Part shown: piece by piece, positions 45,911-55,873 of the stretch
Position numbering within the stretch: position 1 is the first letter of the stretch
How the letters are laid out: every line of letters starts with the position of its first letter
DNA from: Mucilaginibacter sp. CSA2-8R
GTDB taxonomy: Bacteria; Bacteroidota; Bacteroidia; Sphingobacteriales; Sphingobacteriaceae
Direction of reading: 5' to 3'
NCBI RefSeq assembly: GCF_038806765.1
Contig: NZ_CP152389.1
Location: 3,472,001 to 3,536,000, forward strand
DNA: 64,000 nucleotides
Made by a program: the position numbers and the translations under genes
The notes under the pieces: generated by a model
What the model was told of the DNA's origin: nothing
Seen by the model: the letters and a program-made list of their open reading frames with translations, nothing else
Database searches by the model: none

Positions 45911-46032
45911 TACCTAAATCTTAATATATGTTATAAGTTTTGTAAGGGCTGCTTCTGTGTAATACAGGGGCAGCTTCTTTTTTGGATGTACCTGATAGCC
46001 CAACAACGGTGTGCACATTCGGGCTACTTTGT

Positions 46033-46040
46033 TAACTTTG
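46033..46040 (+). promoter_or_regulatory. -7 box TAACTTTG of purB
   Basis: A perfect TAnnTTTG ending 16 bases before the purB ATG. Confidence 0.6.
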
Positions 46041-46056
46041 CCAAAACTTTAACGCT

Positions 46057-47400
46057 ATGTCGCTTACTCCGCTTATGGCCATCTCTCCGGTTGATGGCCG
46101 TTACCATAACGCCACTGCAACCCTGGCCCCCTATTTTTCTGAATATGCTTTAATCAAATACCGGGTATTTGTAGAGGTTGAATATTTTATTGCGCTTTGC
46201 CAGCACCCGTTGCCGCAATTGCAGCAGTTTGACCATAATCTGTTTACTGATTTAAGACACATTTACGAGCAGTTTTCGGAGAGCGACGCCCAAGCCATCA
46301 AAGATATTGAGAAAACAACTAACCACGATGTAAAGGCGGTTGAGTACTTTATTAAGCAAAAGTTTGATGCACTAAACCTGCAGCCTTATAAAGAATTTAT
46401 TCACTTTGGCCTGACGTCGCAGGATATCAATAACACGGCCATACCCTACTCTTTTAAAGCCGCTTTACTGGATGTTTATTTCCCGGCGTTAGATGAATTG
46501 GTAGCACTGCTTAGAAAGTTTGCTGCAGAGTGGAAGCAGGTACCCATGTTGGCGCATACCCACGGGCAACCGGCATCGCCTACCCGCTTGGGCAAAGAAA
46601 TTGAAGTTTTTGTTGAACGTTTAGAGGGGCAGCTTGCTGCTGCCAAAGCAGTGCCATACTCGGCTAAATTTGGTGGCGCTACGGGTAATTTTAACGCCCA
46701 TCACGTGGCTTATCCGGCTATCGACTGGACGGCTTTCGGCAACCGTTTAGTTAATGATATTTTAGGTTTAAAACGTTCGCAGCGTACCACGCAAATTGAG
46801 CATTATGATAACTTTGCGGCACACTGTGATGCACTTAAACGCATTAATAACATCATCATGGATTTAGACCGCGACATGTGGAGCTATATATCCATGAATT
46901 ACTTTAAGCAAAAAATTAAAGCCGGCGAGGTAGGTTCGTCGGCTATGCCGCATAAGGTTAACCCTATCGATTTCGAAAACTCGGAAGGTAACGTGGGTAT
47001 AGCCAATGCCTTGTTTGAGCATTTAGCCGCTAAGTTACCGGTATCCCGCCTGCAACGCGACCTTACCGACTCTACTGTACTACGTAACGTTGGCGTGCCG
47101 GTGGCACACTCACTAATTGCTATAAAATCAACTATCCGGGGGTTAAACAAATTATTGTTAAACGAATCGGCAATTAAACAAGACCTGGAAGCCAACTGGG
47201 CGGTAGTGGCCGAAGCAATCCAAACCATACTACGCCGCGAAAATTATCCTAACCCTTACGAGGCCTTAAAAGATTTAACCCGCACCAATCATCAAATTAA
47301 TGCCGAAAGTATAGCGGCTTTTGTAAGCAACCTGGAAGTAAGCGACGCAGTAAAGGAAGAATTAAAGCAAATCACACCGCATAATTACACCGGGGTGTAA
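46057..47400 (+). CDS. purB: Adenylosuccinate lyase
   Basis: 447 residues, E. coli-type PurB. 'HGQPASPTRLGKEIEVFVER' and the signature loop 'GSSAMPHKVNPIDFENSEG' with the catalytic serine at 294-295 are present, and 'HFGLTSQDINNTA' lies near residue 110. It cleaves adenylosuccinate and SAICAR in purine synthesis. It is transcribed alone; the nfu gene 84 bases later has its own promoter box. Confidence 0.96.
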   Translation: MSLTPLMAISPVDGRYHNATATLAPYFSEYALIKYRVFVEVEYFIALCQHPLPQLQQFDHNLFTDLRHIYEQFSESDAQAIKDIEKTTNHDVKAVEYFIKQKFDALNLQPYKEFIHFGLTSQDINNTAIPYSFKAALLDVYFPALDELVALLRKFAAEWKQVPMLAHTHGQPASPTRLGKEIEVFVERLEGQLAAAKAVPYSAKFGGATGNFNAHHVAYPAIDWTAFGNRLVNDILGLKRSQRTTQIEHYDNFAAHCDALKRINNIIMDLDRDMWSYISMNYFKQKIKAGEVGSSAMPHKVNPIDFENSEGNVGIANALFEHLAAKLPVSRLQRDLTDSTVLRNVGVPVAHSLIAIKSTIRGLNKLLLNESAIKQDLEANWAVVAEAIQTILRRENYPNPYEALKDLTRTNHQINAESIAAFVSNLEVSDAVKEELKQITPHNYTGV

Positions 47401-47453
47401 GTCATGTTGAGGTCAAAACAAAAGGCGGGCTGCCGTTAAATCAAAAACCTCAT

Positions 47454-47461
47454 TAAATTTG
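47454..47461 (+). promoter_or_regulatory. -7 box TAAATTTG of nfu
   Basis: A perfect TAnnTTTG, 23 bases before the ATG at 47485. Confidence 0.6.
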
Positions 47462-47484
47462 TTTCTATTCAAAACAGCATACTC

Positions 47485-48033
47485 ATGAATATCAACGTAT
47501 ATACCGAATCTACCCCCAATCCAGCTACTATGAAATTCATAGTAAATAAGCTGCTGATTAATGGCAGTGTGGATTTCCCGACCCGCGAAAGTGCCGATCA
47601 TTCGCCTTTTGCTAAAGAGCTTTATAAATTCTCGTTTGTTAACGGCGTTTTTTTTGCAAGCAACTTTGTTACGGTAACTAAAACCGAAGGCACAGAATGG
47701 GACGACATTGAGCCTATCATCAAAGAATTTGTAAAAGGAGCTGTAGAATCAGAACTTAAAGTTCAGGAAGAGGAACAGGAAGACGTAAATTTTGAAGGTA
47801 CCGAATCAGAAATTAAAATTCAGCAGATTTTACACGATTACGTGCGTCCGGCTGTTGAGCAGGATGGTGGTGCCATCAGCTATAAATCATTTAACGATGG
47901 TATTGTAACTGTCGAACTGCGTGGCTCATGCAGCGGTTGCCCCTCATCCACCCTTACGCTAAAATCAGGTATCGAAAACCTGCTTAAACGTATGGTGCCT
48001 GAAGTACAGGAAGTTGTATCAGAGGCATTATAA
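47485..48033 (+). CDS. Nfu-type iron-sulfur cluster carrier
   Basis: 182 residues in two domains: an N-terminal Nfu_N domain ('ESTPNPATMKFIVNKLL', 'FFASNFVTVTK') and a C-terminal NifU domain ('VRPAVEQDGGAISYKSF') with the cluster-binding Cys149-x2-Cys152 in 'GSCSGCPSS'. This is the architecture of mitochondrial NFU1. It should carry Fe-S clusters to target enzymes; the radical SAM proteins in this window (SplB-like, MtaB) are the kind of client it serves. An acidic linker joins the domains. Confidence 0.92.
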   Translation: MNINVYTESTPNPATMKFIVNKLLINGSVDFPTRESADHSPFAKELYKFSFVNGVFFASNFVTVTKTEGTEWDDIEPIIKEFVKGAVESELKVQEEEQEDVNFEGTESEIKIQQILHDYVRPAVEQDGGAISYKSFNDGIVTVELRGSCSGCPSSTLTLKSGIENLLKRMVPEVQEVVSEAL

Positions 48034-48054
48034 CTCATTTTTGATTGAGATTGA

Positions 48055-48144
48055 TACAAGCTTGATTTCACCGATGAGCTTTACATTGCCAAACTCGAAG
48101 ATTTTATCGACGCTTTGAGCTTACTGTATTTACGCTCAAGATAA
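48055..48144 (+). pseudogene. Possible remnant of a gene end
   Basis: An open, coding-looking stretch of 29 codons ('LDFTDELYIAKLEDFIDALS' and a further 7 residues, then TAA) has no start codon and follows a stop codon at 48052. It could be the decayed tail of a lost gene, or chance. Confidence 0.25.
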
Positions 48145-48149
48145 TAACA

Positions 48150-48187
48150 AAGCAAAAACGCCGGCTACATAGTCGGCGTTTTTGCTT
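48150..48187. terminator. Bidirectional terminator between nfu and suhB
   Basis: A 14-bp perfect stem (AAGCAAAAACGCCG and complement) with a 10-base loop between converging genes. Confidence 0.9.
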
Positions 48188-48210
48188 ATTGAATATTTTA
48201 GTCGATTAAT

Positions 48211-49008
48211 TTACTTCGTTATCTTAAAATGCTTTTGAATAATCTGCAGCATTTCGGCAGTAATAAGGCCGTTGGTAGCCAGTAGCTCGCGGGCGTTCAT
48301 TACCTCGTCGCCTCCATTAAAGTTTACTACATCGCCCCCGGCTTGCCTTACAATCACTACGCCCGCGGCTACATCCCATGGATGCAGGTTATACTCGTAA
48401 AACGCCTCGAAACGTCCGCAGGCGGTGTATACTAAATCAACCGCGGCAGAACCCATCCGGCGCAGGCCATGGCAGCCTTTCATCAGTTCTGTTAGCAAGT
48501 TTAAATATTCTTCCTGCTTACCAAAATCGTAGTAAGGAAAGCCGGTAGCCAGCAGGCTATCCGCAACTTTGGGTGCTTTGCTTACTTTGATTTCGGTGCC
48601 GTTTAGATACGCAGGACTATCAGAACTGGCGTAAAAGCACTCGTCCTGGTTTATCTCATATACTACGCCACCAACCAGTTTATCATACTCCTGCAAACCA
48701 ATACTCACCGAAAACACAGGCAGGCCGTGTATAAAGTTTGTGGTACCATCCAGTGGATCAATTATCCAATTATAGCGTTCGCCTATTTTGGTAGTCGTTT
48801 TTTCTTCGGTGATGAAACCAGCTTCAGGTAAAATCTTTTGCAGGGCACTTACAATCTTTTGCTCGGCTGTTTTATCAACGTATGACACCAAATCGTTCAA
48901 ACCCTTATACTCAATTTTTTCGGGGTCAAAGCCTTTACGTTCCTGACGGATAAAATCGCCTACTTCGCGGGCAACCTCGGTAACCTGATTAATGATTGGT
49001 TGTAGCAT
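48211..49008 (-). CDS. suhB: Inositol monophosphatase family protein
   Basis: 265 residues from the ATG at 49008 ('[12 protein letters not shown]'). The metal-dependent phosphatase motifs are complete: 'FITEEKTT', 'WIIDPLDGTTNFIHGLPVFS' and 'HPWDVAAGVVIVRQAGG'. It removes phosphate from inositol-1-phosphate or similar sugars; SuhB also has RNA roles elsewhere. Its start overlaps the end of the gtrA gene by 20 bases. Inositol phosphate metabolism could matter for inositol-containing lipids, but that is inference. Confidence 0.93.
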   Translation of the reverse strand: MLQPIINQVTEVAREVGDFIRQERKGFDPEKIEYKGLNDLVSYVDKTAEQKIVSALQKILPEAGFITEEKTTTKIGERYNWIIDPLDGTTNFIHGLPVFSVSIGLQEYDKLVGGVVYEINQDECFYASSDSPAYLNGTEIKVSKAPKVADSLLATGFPYYDFGKQEEYLNLLTELMKGCHGLRRMGSAAVDLVYTACGRFEAFYEYNLHPWDVAAGVVIVRQAGGDVVNFNGGDEVMNARELLATNGLITAEMLQIIQKHFKITK

Positions 49009-49459
49009 TATTACGTAACGATAAGTTGAAAGAAAAGATTTTGTGAATAAAAAAACTGGCAAACGACAAGCTTAACGCTGCAGTTATTAGTGCAACTGTT
49101 GGTGCCAAACGCAAGTATTTGATAAATAACTTCAATACCTCCAGATTAGCAAAATAGCCTACAACAGCTACCGCTCCGAAACGCATAAGCTGCTTACCAA
49201 AAGGCAACCTCGACTCGTCAAAAACAAGGTAACGGGTACAAATAAAATTAACAAATACTCCAAGTGAAAAGGAAATCAAAAGTGATAGCGCATGATTACC
49301 CGTACTATGGCCTAAAATATTGTAGCTTGGTTTAGTAAAAACAAATGTATCTAATAAATAAAAAGCAATAAGGTTTATTAAAAGGCCCGTACCAGCCGAA
49401 AGCAAAAAGCGTAAAAACTTATTCTGTTTCAGGCGGTGCCACAACGTATCTTCAGCCAT
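48989..49459 (-). CDS. GtrA family membrane protein
   Basis: 156 residues from the ATG at 49459 (or 164 from 49483), with four membrane helices: '[20 protein letters not shown]', '[20 protein letters not shown]', '[20 protein letters not shown]' and '[20 protein letters not shown]'. GtrA proteins flip or accompany lipid-linked sugars such as glucosyl carriers. It overlaps lgt by 8 bases and suhB by 20 bases, so three different envelope functions are translationally linked. Confidence 0.88.
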   Translation of the reverse strand: MAEDTLWHRLKQNKFLRFLLSAGTGLLINLIAFYLLDTFVFTKPSYNILGHSTGNHALSLLISFSLGVFVNFICTRYLVFDESRLPFGKQLMRFGAVAVVGYFANLEVLKLFIKYLRLAPTVALITAALSLSFASFFIHKIFSFNLSLRNNATTNH

Positions 49460-50627
49460 TTTGCGTGCGGTATTTAGAGGCATTTTTTTGCACCATCAGG
49501 ATCATGGTAACGCCGGTAAGTACCAAAAATAACGAAATCATTTCGGCCTGAGTAAACGAGATGCCTGCTACATGATACTTAGTATTCACCCGGATTAACT
49601 CAACAAAGAAACGCTCAATACCGTTTAAAATAAGATAAATGCCAAACATCACACCCGGTGTTTTAATGCGGTCGCGGATGCTCCATAAAAAGGCAAACAG
49701 CAACAAACACACTACGCACTCATAAAATGGCGTAGGGTAAACCGGCAATTTAAGTTCGAAACAATATTTGCCTACACAACCCGGAATGGGGTTATCGTGG
49801 TCGGACATACTAACGTTATGCGGATATTTGAAAGCCCACATCCAGTCGGGAGCCCAGCTCAACCAACTTGGCTTAGGTGCCAGGTTAGGGATGCCCCAGT
49901 CGCCATCGCCTGCCATCTGGCAGCCTATGCGGCCCACAGCATAGGCAAGCATCATGCCCGGTCCGCCAATATCAAGCATGGTTAATGGTTTAACACCATG
50001 TTTGTTAGCGATGTATAAAACAGCCGCGCCACCACAGATTAAACCACCATAAAAGGTAAGGCCGCTAAAACCAATCAGCATACCTACCGGATCGGCCATA
50101 AAATCATCCCAGTTTTCGAGGGCGTTGAATAGCTTGGCACCTGCAAAGCCAAATATGGCTGCCCATACCAGTATTGTACTCATCAACTCGTGCGGATGTA
50201 CAGTAACTTGCCTGGTAACCGGTTCGGCCAGTTGCTCTTTCTTTTTTTCGTAATAGGCCCAGTAAGCAATGCCTGCGGCGCCCAAAATACCCCCTAATAA
50301 GTTACCTCGTGAGGACAGCAAAAAATCCTGCAGATCCTGAACAGCAGTGCTGTAGTTAACAATAATATCAACCAGTTTATAGCCCAATATAAACCCGAAC
50401 ACCGCATTACCAATCAACTCAACTGCCGAAGCCGGCTGGCCGACGGTCACCGTTTGCTGAAATGGGTGCACATAGCCTAATTTTTCCTTCCGTTTAAACT
50501 CCTGCACAAAAGCCCAGTAAGCCGCCATAAATGCCATAGCTACAAAAAAACCAAAGGTTTGTATGGGCAGTGGTGGTATGTTAAGGCCGGTTAAATAATG
50601 AAGAAGGTCAGTAATGGTTGGAAACAT
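49452..50627 (-). CDS. lgt: Prolipoprotein diacylglyceryl transferase
   Basis: 391 residues, seven-helix Lgt; the signature '[17 protein letters not shown]' contains the Arg and Gly-rich region of the active site, and '[18 protein letters not shown]' and '[13 protein letters not shown]' follow. Lgt attaches diacylglycerol to the lipobox cysteine of lipoproteins, several of which are encoded at 62.1-63.8 kb. It has long loops compared with the about 290-residue E. coli enzyme. It heads the overlapping lgt-gtrA-suhB operon. Confidence 0.93.
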   Translation of the reverse strand: MFPTITDLLHYLTGLNIPPLPIQTFGFFVAMAFMAAYWAFVQEFKRKEKLGYVHPFQQTVTVGQPASAVELIGNAVFGFILGYKLVDIIVNYSTAVQDLQDFLLSSRGNLLGGILGAAGIAYWAYYEKKKEQLAEPVTRQVTVHPHELMSTILVWAAIFGFAGAKLFNALENWDDFMADPVGMLIGFSGLTFYGGLICGGAAVLYIANKHGVKPLTMLDIGGPGMMLAYAVGRIGCQMAGDGDWGIPNLAPKPSWLSWAPDWMWAFKYPHNVSMSDHDNPIPGCVGKYCFELKLPVYPTPFYECVVCLLLFAFLWSIRDRIKTPGVMFGIYLILNGIERFFVELIRVNTKYHVAGISFTQAEMISLFLVLTGVTMILMVQKNASKYRTQNG

Positions 50628-50655
50628 CAGGTAGTTATTTGCGGCGAATATAAGT

Positions 50656-51975
50656 TTAATGCACTAATATTTCTTCGCCTTCGGTTATTTCAACATCGCC
50701 ATCTGCGGCAATGGCTGTTAATTTTACTTGTTTAATTTCGTTAACCAGTACCGGGTCAAACTTGGCTTTTACCTTAACATAGTTGCGGGTAAAACCGTGC
50801 ATCATACCCTCTTTGTTGTCGCCTTCAAACAATACCTCATCCGTTTTGCCTAACTGCAACTGGTAAAAAGCACGGCGCTTTTTGTCTGACAGGATGTGCA
50901 GCATTTTGCTGCGATCGGCTCGGGTTGACCCCGGTACTACGCCGTCCATCTCGCTGGCCAAAGTATTTTCGCGCTCTGAGTAAGTAAATACATGCAGGTA
51001 CGAGATATCCAGATCGTTTAAAAAATTGTACGTATCAATAAAATCTTCGCGCGTTTCGCCCGGGAAACCTACAATTACATCCACGCCAATGCAGCAATGC
51101 GGCATAAGCTGTTTAATTTTAGCCACCCTGTCAGCATAAAGCTCACGGCGGTAGCGGCGGCGCATTAATGCCAGTATTTTATTACAGCCCGATTGCAGCG
51201 GAATATGAAAATGAGGCACAAAACGTTTAGATGTAGCCACAAACTCAATAATCTCGTCGGTAAGCAAATTAGGCTCAATGGATGATATACGGATGCGGTC
51301 AATACCTTCTACGTCGTCCAGCGCATTTACCAGGTCATAAAACTTGTCTTCGCGTTGACCGTTACGTATACCAAAATCGCCGAGGTTAACCCCGGTAAGC
51401 ACAATCTCTTTAACACCTGATGCGGCAATTTCGCGGGCTTGTGCTACGGCGCTTTCAATGGTATCGCTCCGGCTGGCACCACGTGCCAGGGGTATAGTAC
51501 AAAATGAACAGGAGTAATCGCATCCATCCTGAACTTTAAGAAACGTGCGGGTACGGTCGCCAAATGAATAAGAAGACACAAACTGGTTGGCTTCTGATAC
51601 CGGCTGGTTATAAACGCTTGCTTTTTGCTGCTTGGTTAAATCGGTGAGGTAATCTACCAGCATAAATTTTTCGGCAGCACCTAAAACCATGTCTACGCCT
51701 GGTATTTCGGCAATCTCCTGTGGCTTTAACTGCGCATAACAACCCACAATAGTAACGTAAGCGTTAGGCGAAATTTTAAGCGCTTCCTTAACTATTTTTT
51801 TACACTTCTTGTCGGCATTTTCGGTTACCGAGCAGGTGTTAATTACATAAACGTCGGGTACGTCGGTAAACTCAACAGTTTCAAAGCCGGCGTTATTAAG
51901 CAACCGGCCTAATGTTGAAGTTTCGGAGTAGTTGAGCTTGCAACCTAAAGTATAAAAAGCAACTTTCTTGTTCAT
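50656..51975 (-). CDS. mtaB: tRNA t6A37 methylthiotransferase MtaB
   Basis: 439 residues from the ATG at 51975. The methylthiotransferase domain starts '[20 protein letters not shown]', with cluster cysteines in it and in '[13 protein letters not shown]', '[10 protein letters not shown]'. The radical SAM cluster is '[15 protein letters not shown]' (C-x3-C-x2-C). A C-terminal TRAM domain ends the protein. 'TLGCKLN' rather than MiaB's 'TFGCQMN' points to MtaB, which makes ms2t6A at tRNA position 37. Confidence 0.92.
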   Translation of the reverse strand: MNKKVAFYTLGCKLNYSETSTLGRLLNNAGFETVEFTDVPDVYVINTCSVTENADKKCKKIVKEALKISPNAYVTIVGCYAQLKPQEIAEIPGVDMVLGAAEKFMLVDYLTDLTKQQKASVYNQPVSEANQFVSSYSFGDRTRTFLKVQDGCDYSCSFCTIPLARGASRSDTIESAVAQAREIAASGVKEIVLTGVNLGDFGIRNGQREDKFYDLVNALDDVEGIDRIRISSIEPNLLTDEIIEFVATSKRFVPHFHIPLQSGCNKILALMRRRYRRELYADRVAKIKQLMPHCCIGVDVIVGFPGETREDFIDTYNFLNDLDISYLHVFTYSERENTLASEMDGVVPGSTRADRSKMLHILSDKKRRAFYQLQLGKTDEVLFEGDNKEGMMHGFTRNYVKVKAKFDPVLVNEIKQVKLTAIAADGDVEITEGEEILVH

Positions 51976-52083
51976 TATCAGGTGCAAAGATAAGAATTTT
52001 AGCCCGCGCTAAAAAACGGCCTTACTTACGTGACCAACAACAGACAATAATTAAGCTTAAATGTGCTGGGCAATAACGCGGTT

Positions 52084-52647
52084 CTATTGCTCGCTCCAGC
52101 GATAACTCTGTTGCTCCAGACCTATCAAGTCAATAACACGGTTCACCACCGTCATGGCTACCTCATCTATGTTTTGTGGCCTGCTGTAATATGATGGCAC
52201 GGCCGGACAGATGATGCCACCGGCCTCGGTTACGGTAACCATGTTACGCAGATGAATAAGGTTTAAAGGTGTATCGCGTGCCACCAGGACGAGCCTGCGG
52301 CGCTCTTTTAAAACCACATCTGCTGCGCGGGTAATTAAATCATCAGATGTGCCTGCGGCAATGCGACCCAATGTCCCCATTGAGCAGGGTACAACAACCA
52401 TGGTATCATAACGGGCCGAGCCTGAGGCAAACGGCGCCATAAAATCAGTTTTGTCGTAAAATTTAAAGGGGAGATTTTGATAATCGGTATTACTCAACTC
52501 GTATTCCCAAACCTGTTTGGCATTGGCCGACATTACCACGGCAACGTCGCTGATTTGATTTTGCAGATGCTGCAGCTGCTCTAATAAAAGTTTGGCATAA
52601 ATGGCACCACTGGCACCGGTAACAGCAACTACAATTTTTTTAAGCAT
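52084..52647 (-). CDS. ubiX: Flavin prenyltransferase UbiX
   Basis: 187 residues from the ATG at 52647 ('MLKKIVVAVTGASGAIYAKL'), the usual UbiX length. 'VVPCSMGTLGRIAAGTSDDL', 'RRLVLVARDTPLNLIHLRNM' and 'CPAVPSYYSRPQ' match the FMN-binding prenyltransferase. It makes prenylated FMN for UbiD-type decarboxylases; no ubiD is in the window. An upstream extension to 52740 is ruled out by the promoter box at 52665-52672. Confidence 0.93.
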   Translation of the reverse strand: MLKKIVVAVTGASGAIYAKLLLEQLQHLQNQISDVAVVMSANAKQVWEYELSNTDYQNLPFKFYDKTDFMAPFASGSARYDTMVVVPCSMGTLGRIAAGTSDDLITRAADVVLKERRRLVLVARDTPLNLIHLRNMVTVTEAGGIICPAVPSYYSRPQNIDEVAMTVVNRVIDLIGLEQQSYRWSEQ

Positions 52648-52664
52648 AAGCTCAAGTAACAACG

Positions 52665-52672
52665 CAAAGGTA
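52665..52672 (-). promoter_or_regulatory. -7 box TACCTTTG of ubiX
   Basis: A perfect TAnnTTTG on the minus strand, 17 bases from the ubiX ATG. It decides the start codon at 52647. Confidence 0.65.
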
Positions 52673-52687
52673 AAAAAGTTAGTGCAT

Positions 52688-52719
52688 AAAAAAGGGTCGA
52701 ATAACTCGTACTCGACCCT
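52688..52719 (-). terminator. Rho-independent terminator downstream of ppx
   Basis: On the minus strand, stem AGGGTCGA / TCGACCCT with an 11-base loop and a run of six Ts. It lies between ppx and ubiX. Confidence 0.85.
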
Positions 52720-52752
52720 ACATCTACCTATGAAAAACATGCCCTTGAGAGG
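52688..52752 (-). ncRNA. Candidate short RNA between ppx and ubiX
   Basis: A perfect TACATTTG box on the minus strand (52766-52759) lies 40 bases before the terminator at 52719-52688, with a GCCC-(TCTCAA)-GGGC hairpin at its 5' end. Together they could define a transcript of about 65 bases. The box could also be chance in an AT-rich spacer. Confidence 0.3.
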
Positions 52753-52790
52753 GCATTACAAATGTAGAATTAATTATTAATTATTGAAAT

Positions 52791-53672
52791 TTATTTTATT
52801 AAATTTTTTTCGATCAAAGTTTGAATAATTCCATCGGCCATACCTACAGTAGGCACGTAAATCTGCTTGATATTTGCCCACTTCATTACGGTAGTGTAAA
52901 TCTCGCAAGCCGGAATAATGACATCTGCCCTATCCTGGTTGAGCTTCAGTACATTAATACGATCTTTTAATGAATAAGATGCCAGGAAACTATAAAGCGA
53001 TTTAAGTTTGGCGTAGCTCATTGGCTCGCCATCTTTTTCTTCGCTCAGCTTAAACAATTTATTGATGTTGCCCCCCGTACCTACGCCATATACCACTTTA
53101 TGATGCTTGGTATGCAGGCGCACAAAATCCTGCATTTCTTTCCAGGTTTCATCTTTATCCTGATTGTCCAATATACGGATGGTACCGATATTAAATGACT
53201 GTGATGCTACCAGTTCGCCATCAGCAAATAAAGACAGCTCGGTACTACCTCCGCCTACGTCAATATATAAATAGGTTTTGTTCTCGTCCAGATCGGTGCC
53301 GGTATGGCTGGCGTAAATGATGCCGGCTTCGCGCTCTCCATGAATAATTTCCAAGTCCAGTTTAGCTTCTTCTTTAATACGCTTAATAATTGCATCGCCG
53401 TTTTTAGCTTCGCGCATGGCTGATGTGGCGCAGGCCATATAATCTTCCACCTTGTATACGTCCATCAGGTTTTTAAAAGCAATCATGGTTTTCACCAGGT
53501 CGTCGGCTTTGCGGTCTGATATATGCTGCTGCAAAAAGGCATCATCGCCAAGGCGCAGCGGCACACGTACCAATGTATTTTTTTTGTAGGTTACCGTACC
53601 ATCATTCTGAATAATGTCGGCAATCAGCAGTCGTACTGCGTTGGAGCCGGTGTCTACTGCAGCGTATCTCAA
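52791..53672 (-). CDS. ppx: Exopolyphosphatase, Ppx/GppA family
   Basis: 293 residues, the short single-domain-pair form. ASKHA phosphate loops are visible: 'RYAAVDTGSNAVRLLIADII' at the N-terminus and 'TYLYIDVGGGSTELSLFADG' in the middle, with 'VYGVGTGGNINKLFKL'. It hydrolyses polyphosphate ends or pppGpp. It overlaps ppk by 4 bases, so polyphosphate synthesis and breakdown are translated from one mRNA. Confidence 0.92.
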   Translation of the reverse strand: MRYAAVDTGSNAVRLLIADIIQNDGTVTYKKNTLVRVPLRLGDDAFLQQHISDRKADDLVKTMIAFKNLMDVYKVEDYMACATSAMREAKNGDAIIKRIKEEAKLDLEIIHGEREAGIIYASHTGTDLDENKTYLYIDVGGGSTELSLFADGELVASQSFNIGTIRILDNQDKDETWKEMQDFVRLHTKHHKVVYGVGTGGNINKLFKLSEEKDGEPMSYAKLKSLYSFLASYSLKDRINVLKLNQDRADVIIPACEIYTTVMKWANIKQIYVPTVGMADGIIQTLIEKNLIK

Positions 53673-55726
53673 GTTGTTGTGGGGTTAAGTTGTTTTAAAT
53701 AATCATAAATTTCTACCTGCGCCCGGTGATGTGTGTCTGAGTGGGTACGGTGATATTTATTGTTGTTACTCTTGTTTATATCACGCGATTTGGTGTTGTC
53801 GCGCAGTTGTATATCTATTATATCCCTGATCTGCTTTTGCAAACCCTCATCGTAAACAGCAAAGCCAACCTCTACCCGGTTGTCAATATTGCGGGTCATT
53901 AAATCGGCCGAGGTAAGGTACATCAACTCTTTACCGCCATTGGCAAACATGTAAATCCGGGCATGTTCCAGGTATTTATCTACAATGCTAATGGCCTTAA
54001 TGTTTTTACTGAACCCGTCTACGCCCGGCACCAGGCAACACATGCCCCGCACAATTAGTTGTATTTTTACCCCGGCATTGCTTGCATCGTACAGCTTGGC
54101 AATAAGCTCTTCGTCAGCCAGGCTGTTCATTTTTAAAATCATGTAAGCCGGCTTACCTGCTTTGGCGTTTCTTATTTCGGCATCAATTAACCTGTTAAGT
54201 GTAGGGCGCGAGTCGATCGGAGAAACAATCAGATGCTTTAAATCTTTAGGCAACTGCCCGCGGTTAAGCGCCCTGAAAACCTGCAACAAATCTGCAGTTA
54301 TCTTTTTATTGGCTGTGAGCAGCGTGTGGTCGGCATAAATCTGCGCTGTTTTTTCGTTGTAGTTACCTGTAGATAAACAGGCATAATAAGCCGGACGACC
54401 TTTTTCCATGCGGGTAATCATGCAAATTTTTGAATGCACTTTATACCCCGGAATACCGTGCAAAACTTTAATACCCTCGTCTTCCAACTTGCGGGCCCAT
54501 TGGATGTTGTTTTGCTCATCGAACCGTGCACGCAGCTCTACCAAACAGTTTACTTTTTTTCCGTTTTGTGCCGCGTTAATGAGGGCATGCATTACCCGGG
54601 AGTTTTCGGCCAGGCGGTAAACCGAAATATTAATCTCAACTACTTTAGGATCAATAGCCGCCTCGCGTAACAGGTGGATAATATAATCAAACGACTGGTA
54701 CGGCGTACTGATGAGGTAATCTTTAACGGCAATCAGGCCCATTAAACTTTTACCAAAAGAAAGGCCATCCACAGGCAGCGAGCGCTGGCGCTTGTACTCA
54801 AGTTCGGGGCCACCTACATTAGGAAAAGCAATAAAATCTTTAAAGTTATGGTAACGGTTACCCGGTATTAAGTTAGACGATTCGAGGCCTAACCGTTTAG
54901 ACAGGTAATGCACCTGGTCGTGAGGCATGTCTGCATCATACAGTAAACGCATGGGCTTACCCTTGCGGCGTTTTTGCAAGCTGCGCGACAATGCATCGAT
55001 AAACTTCCCACTTACTTCTTTGTCCAAATCCAGCTCGGCATCACGGGTAAGCTGTATCGAGTAAGCTTCAATGCTATCATATTCAAAAACAAAAAAGATG
55101 TCTTCGAGGCTGTAACGGATAATATCATCAACCAGAATAATAAATTTCAGCTGGTTAGTTTCTGGCAGAACCAAAAAGCGCGACAGATTACCCGGCAACT
55201 CAATTAATGCCAGGCGAGACTTTTTACCCTTGGTTAGTTTTACAAAAAAATAGATGGCACGGTCGTGCAGCTCGGGCATCGGCTTGTCATCGTCAAGCAT
55301 AATGGGTACCAGTGTCGATAATAGCTTTTCGCGAAAATGTTTTTTCACAAAGGCACCACGAGATACGTTTAACTGCTTTTCGTTCAGGATAAATATCTTT
55401 TCTTCGGCCAGCTGCTTAACAATAATGTTTTCGTACAAATTGTTAAACTTTTTCTCTTGCTTAACAACCAAGGTTTTAATTTGACTGAGCACCTTTTTAG
55501 GATTATAACCCAACAAAGATTTAGCCTTGTCGTTTAAATTAGCCAAACGGCTCAGGGTGGCCACCCGTACGCGGTAAAACTCGTCGAGGTTAGACGAAAA
55601 TATTGCCAAAAATTTGATCCTTTCAATCAGCGGCACAGTAATGTCCGCGGCTTCTTGCAGCACGCGGTCATTGAAATAAAGCCAGCTAATTTCGCGGTTA
55701 ATTAATGGGATGTCTTTCTGCGTCAT
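53669..55726 (-). CDS. ppk1: Polyphosphate kinase 1
   Basis: 685 residues from the ATG at 55726 ('MTQKDIPLINREISWLYFN'). The phosphorylated histidine is His431 in 'GYKVHSKICMITR', matching the E. coli site, and 'LDEFYRVRVATLSR', 'YLSTGNYNEKTAQIYADH' and 'ARIYMFANGG' are conserved. It makes inorganic polyphosphate from ATP at the membrane. The frame extends seven codons upstream to 55747, a less likely start. It overlaps ppx by 4 bases. Confidence 0.94.
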   Translation of the reverse strand: MTQKDIPLINREISWLYFNDRVLQEAADITVPLIERIKFLAIFSSNLDEFYRVRVATLSRLANLNDKAKSLLGYNPKKVLSQIKTLVVKQEKKFNNLYENIIVKQLAEEKIFILNEKQLNVSRGAFVKKHFREKLLSTLVPIMLDDDKPMPELHDRAIYFFVKLTKGKKSRLALIELPGNLSRFLVLPETNQLKFIILVDDIIRYSLEDIFFVFEYDSIEAYSIQLTRDAELDLDKEVSGKFIDALSRSLQKRRKGKPMRLLYDADMPHDQVHYLSKRLGLESSNLIPGNRYHNFKDFIAFPNVGGPELEYKRQRSLPVDGLSFGKSLMGLIAVKDYLISTPYQSFDYIIHLLREAAIDPKVVEINISVYRLAENSRVMHALINAAQNGKKVNCLVELRARFDEQNNIQWARKLEDEGIKVLHGIPGYKVHSKICMITRMEKGRPAYYACLSTGNYNEKTAQIYADHTLLTANKKITADLLQVFRALNRGQLPKDLKHLIVSPIDSRPTLNRLIDAEIRNAKAGKPAYMILKMNSLADEELIAKLYDASNAGVKIQLIVRGMCCLVPGVDGFSKNIKAISIVDKYLEHARIYMFANGGKELMYLTSADLMTRNIDNRVEVGFAVYDEGLQKQIRDIIDIQLRDNTKSRDINKSNNNKYHRTHSDTHHRAQVEIYDYLKQLNPTTT

Positions 55727-55873
55727 AATAAAACACCACATAGCCATGCAGTGCTTTGCAAAGCTGCTATTTTAGATGTTAAGTTAGTATTAACTATAAA
55801 ATTTTCAATAGGTTTTAGCCATTTACTTTACACATCTCTTAACTTTACACCTTAAACATTTATACATATACCT

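Noticed and set aside
52648..52740. Upstream extension of ubiX
   Set aside because: It would cross the promoter box and the terminator of the upstream gene.
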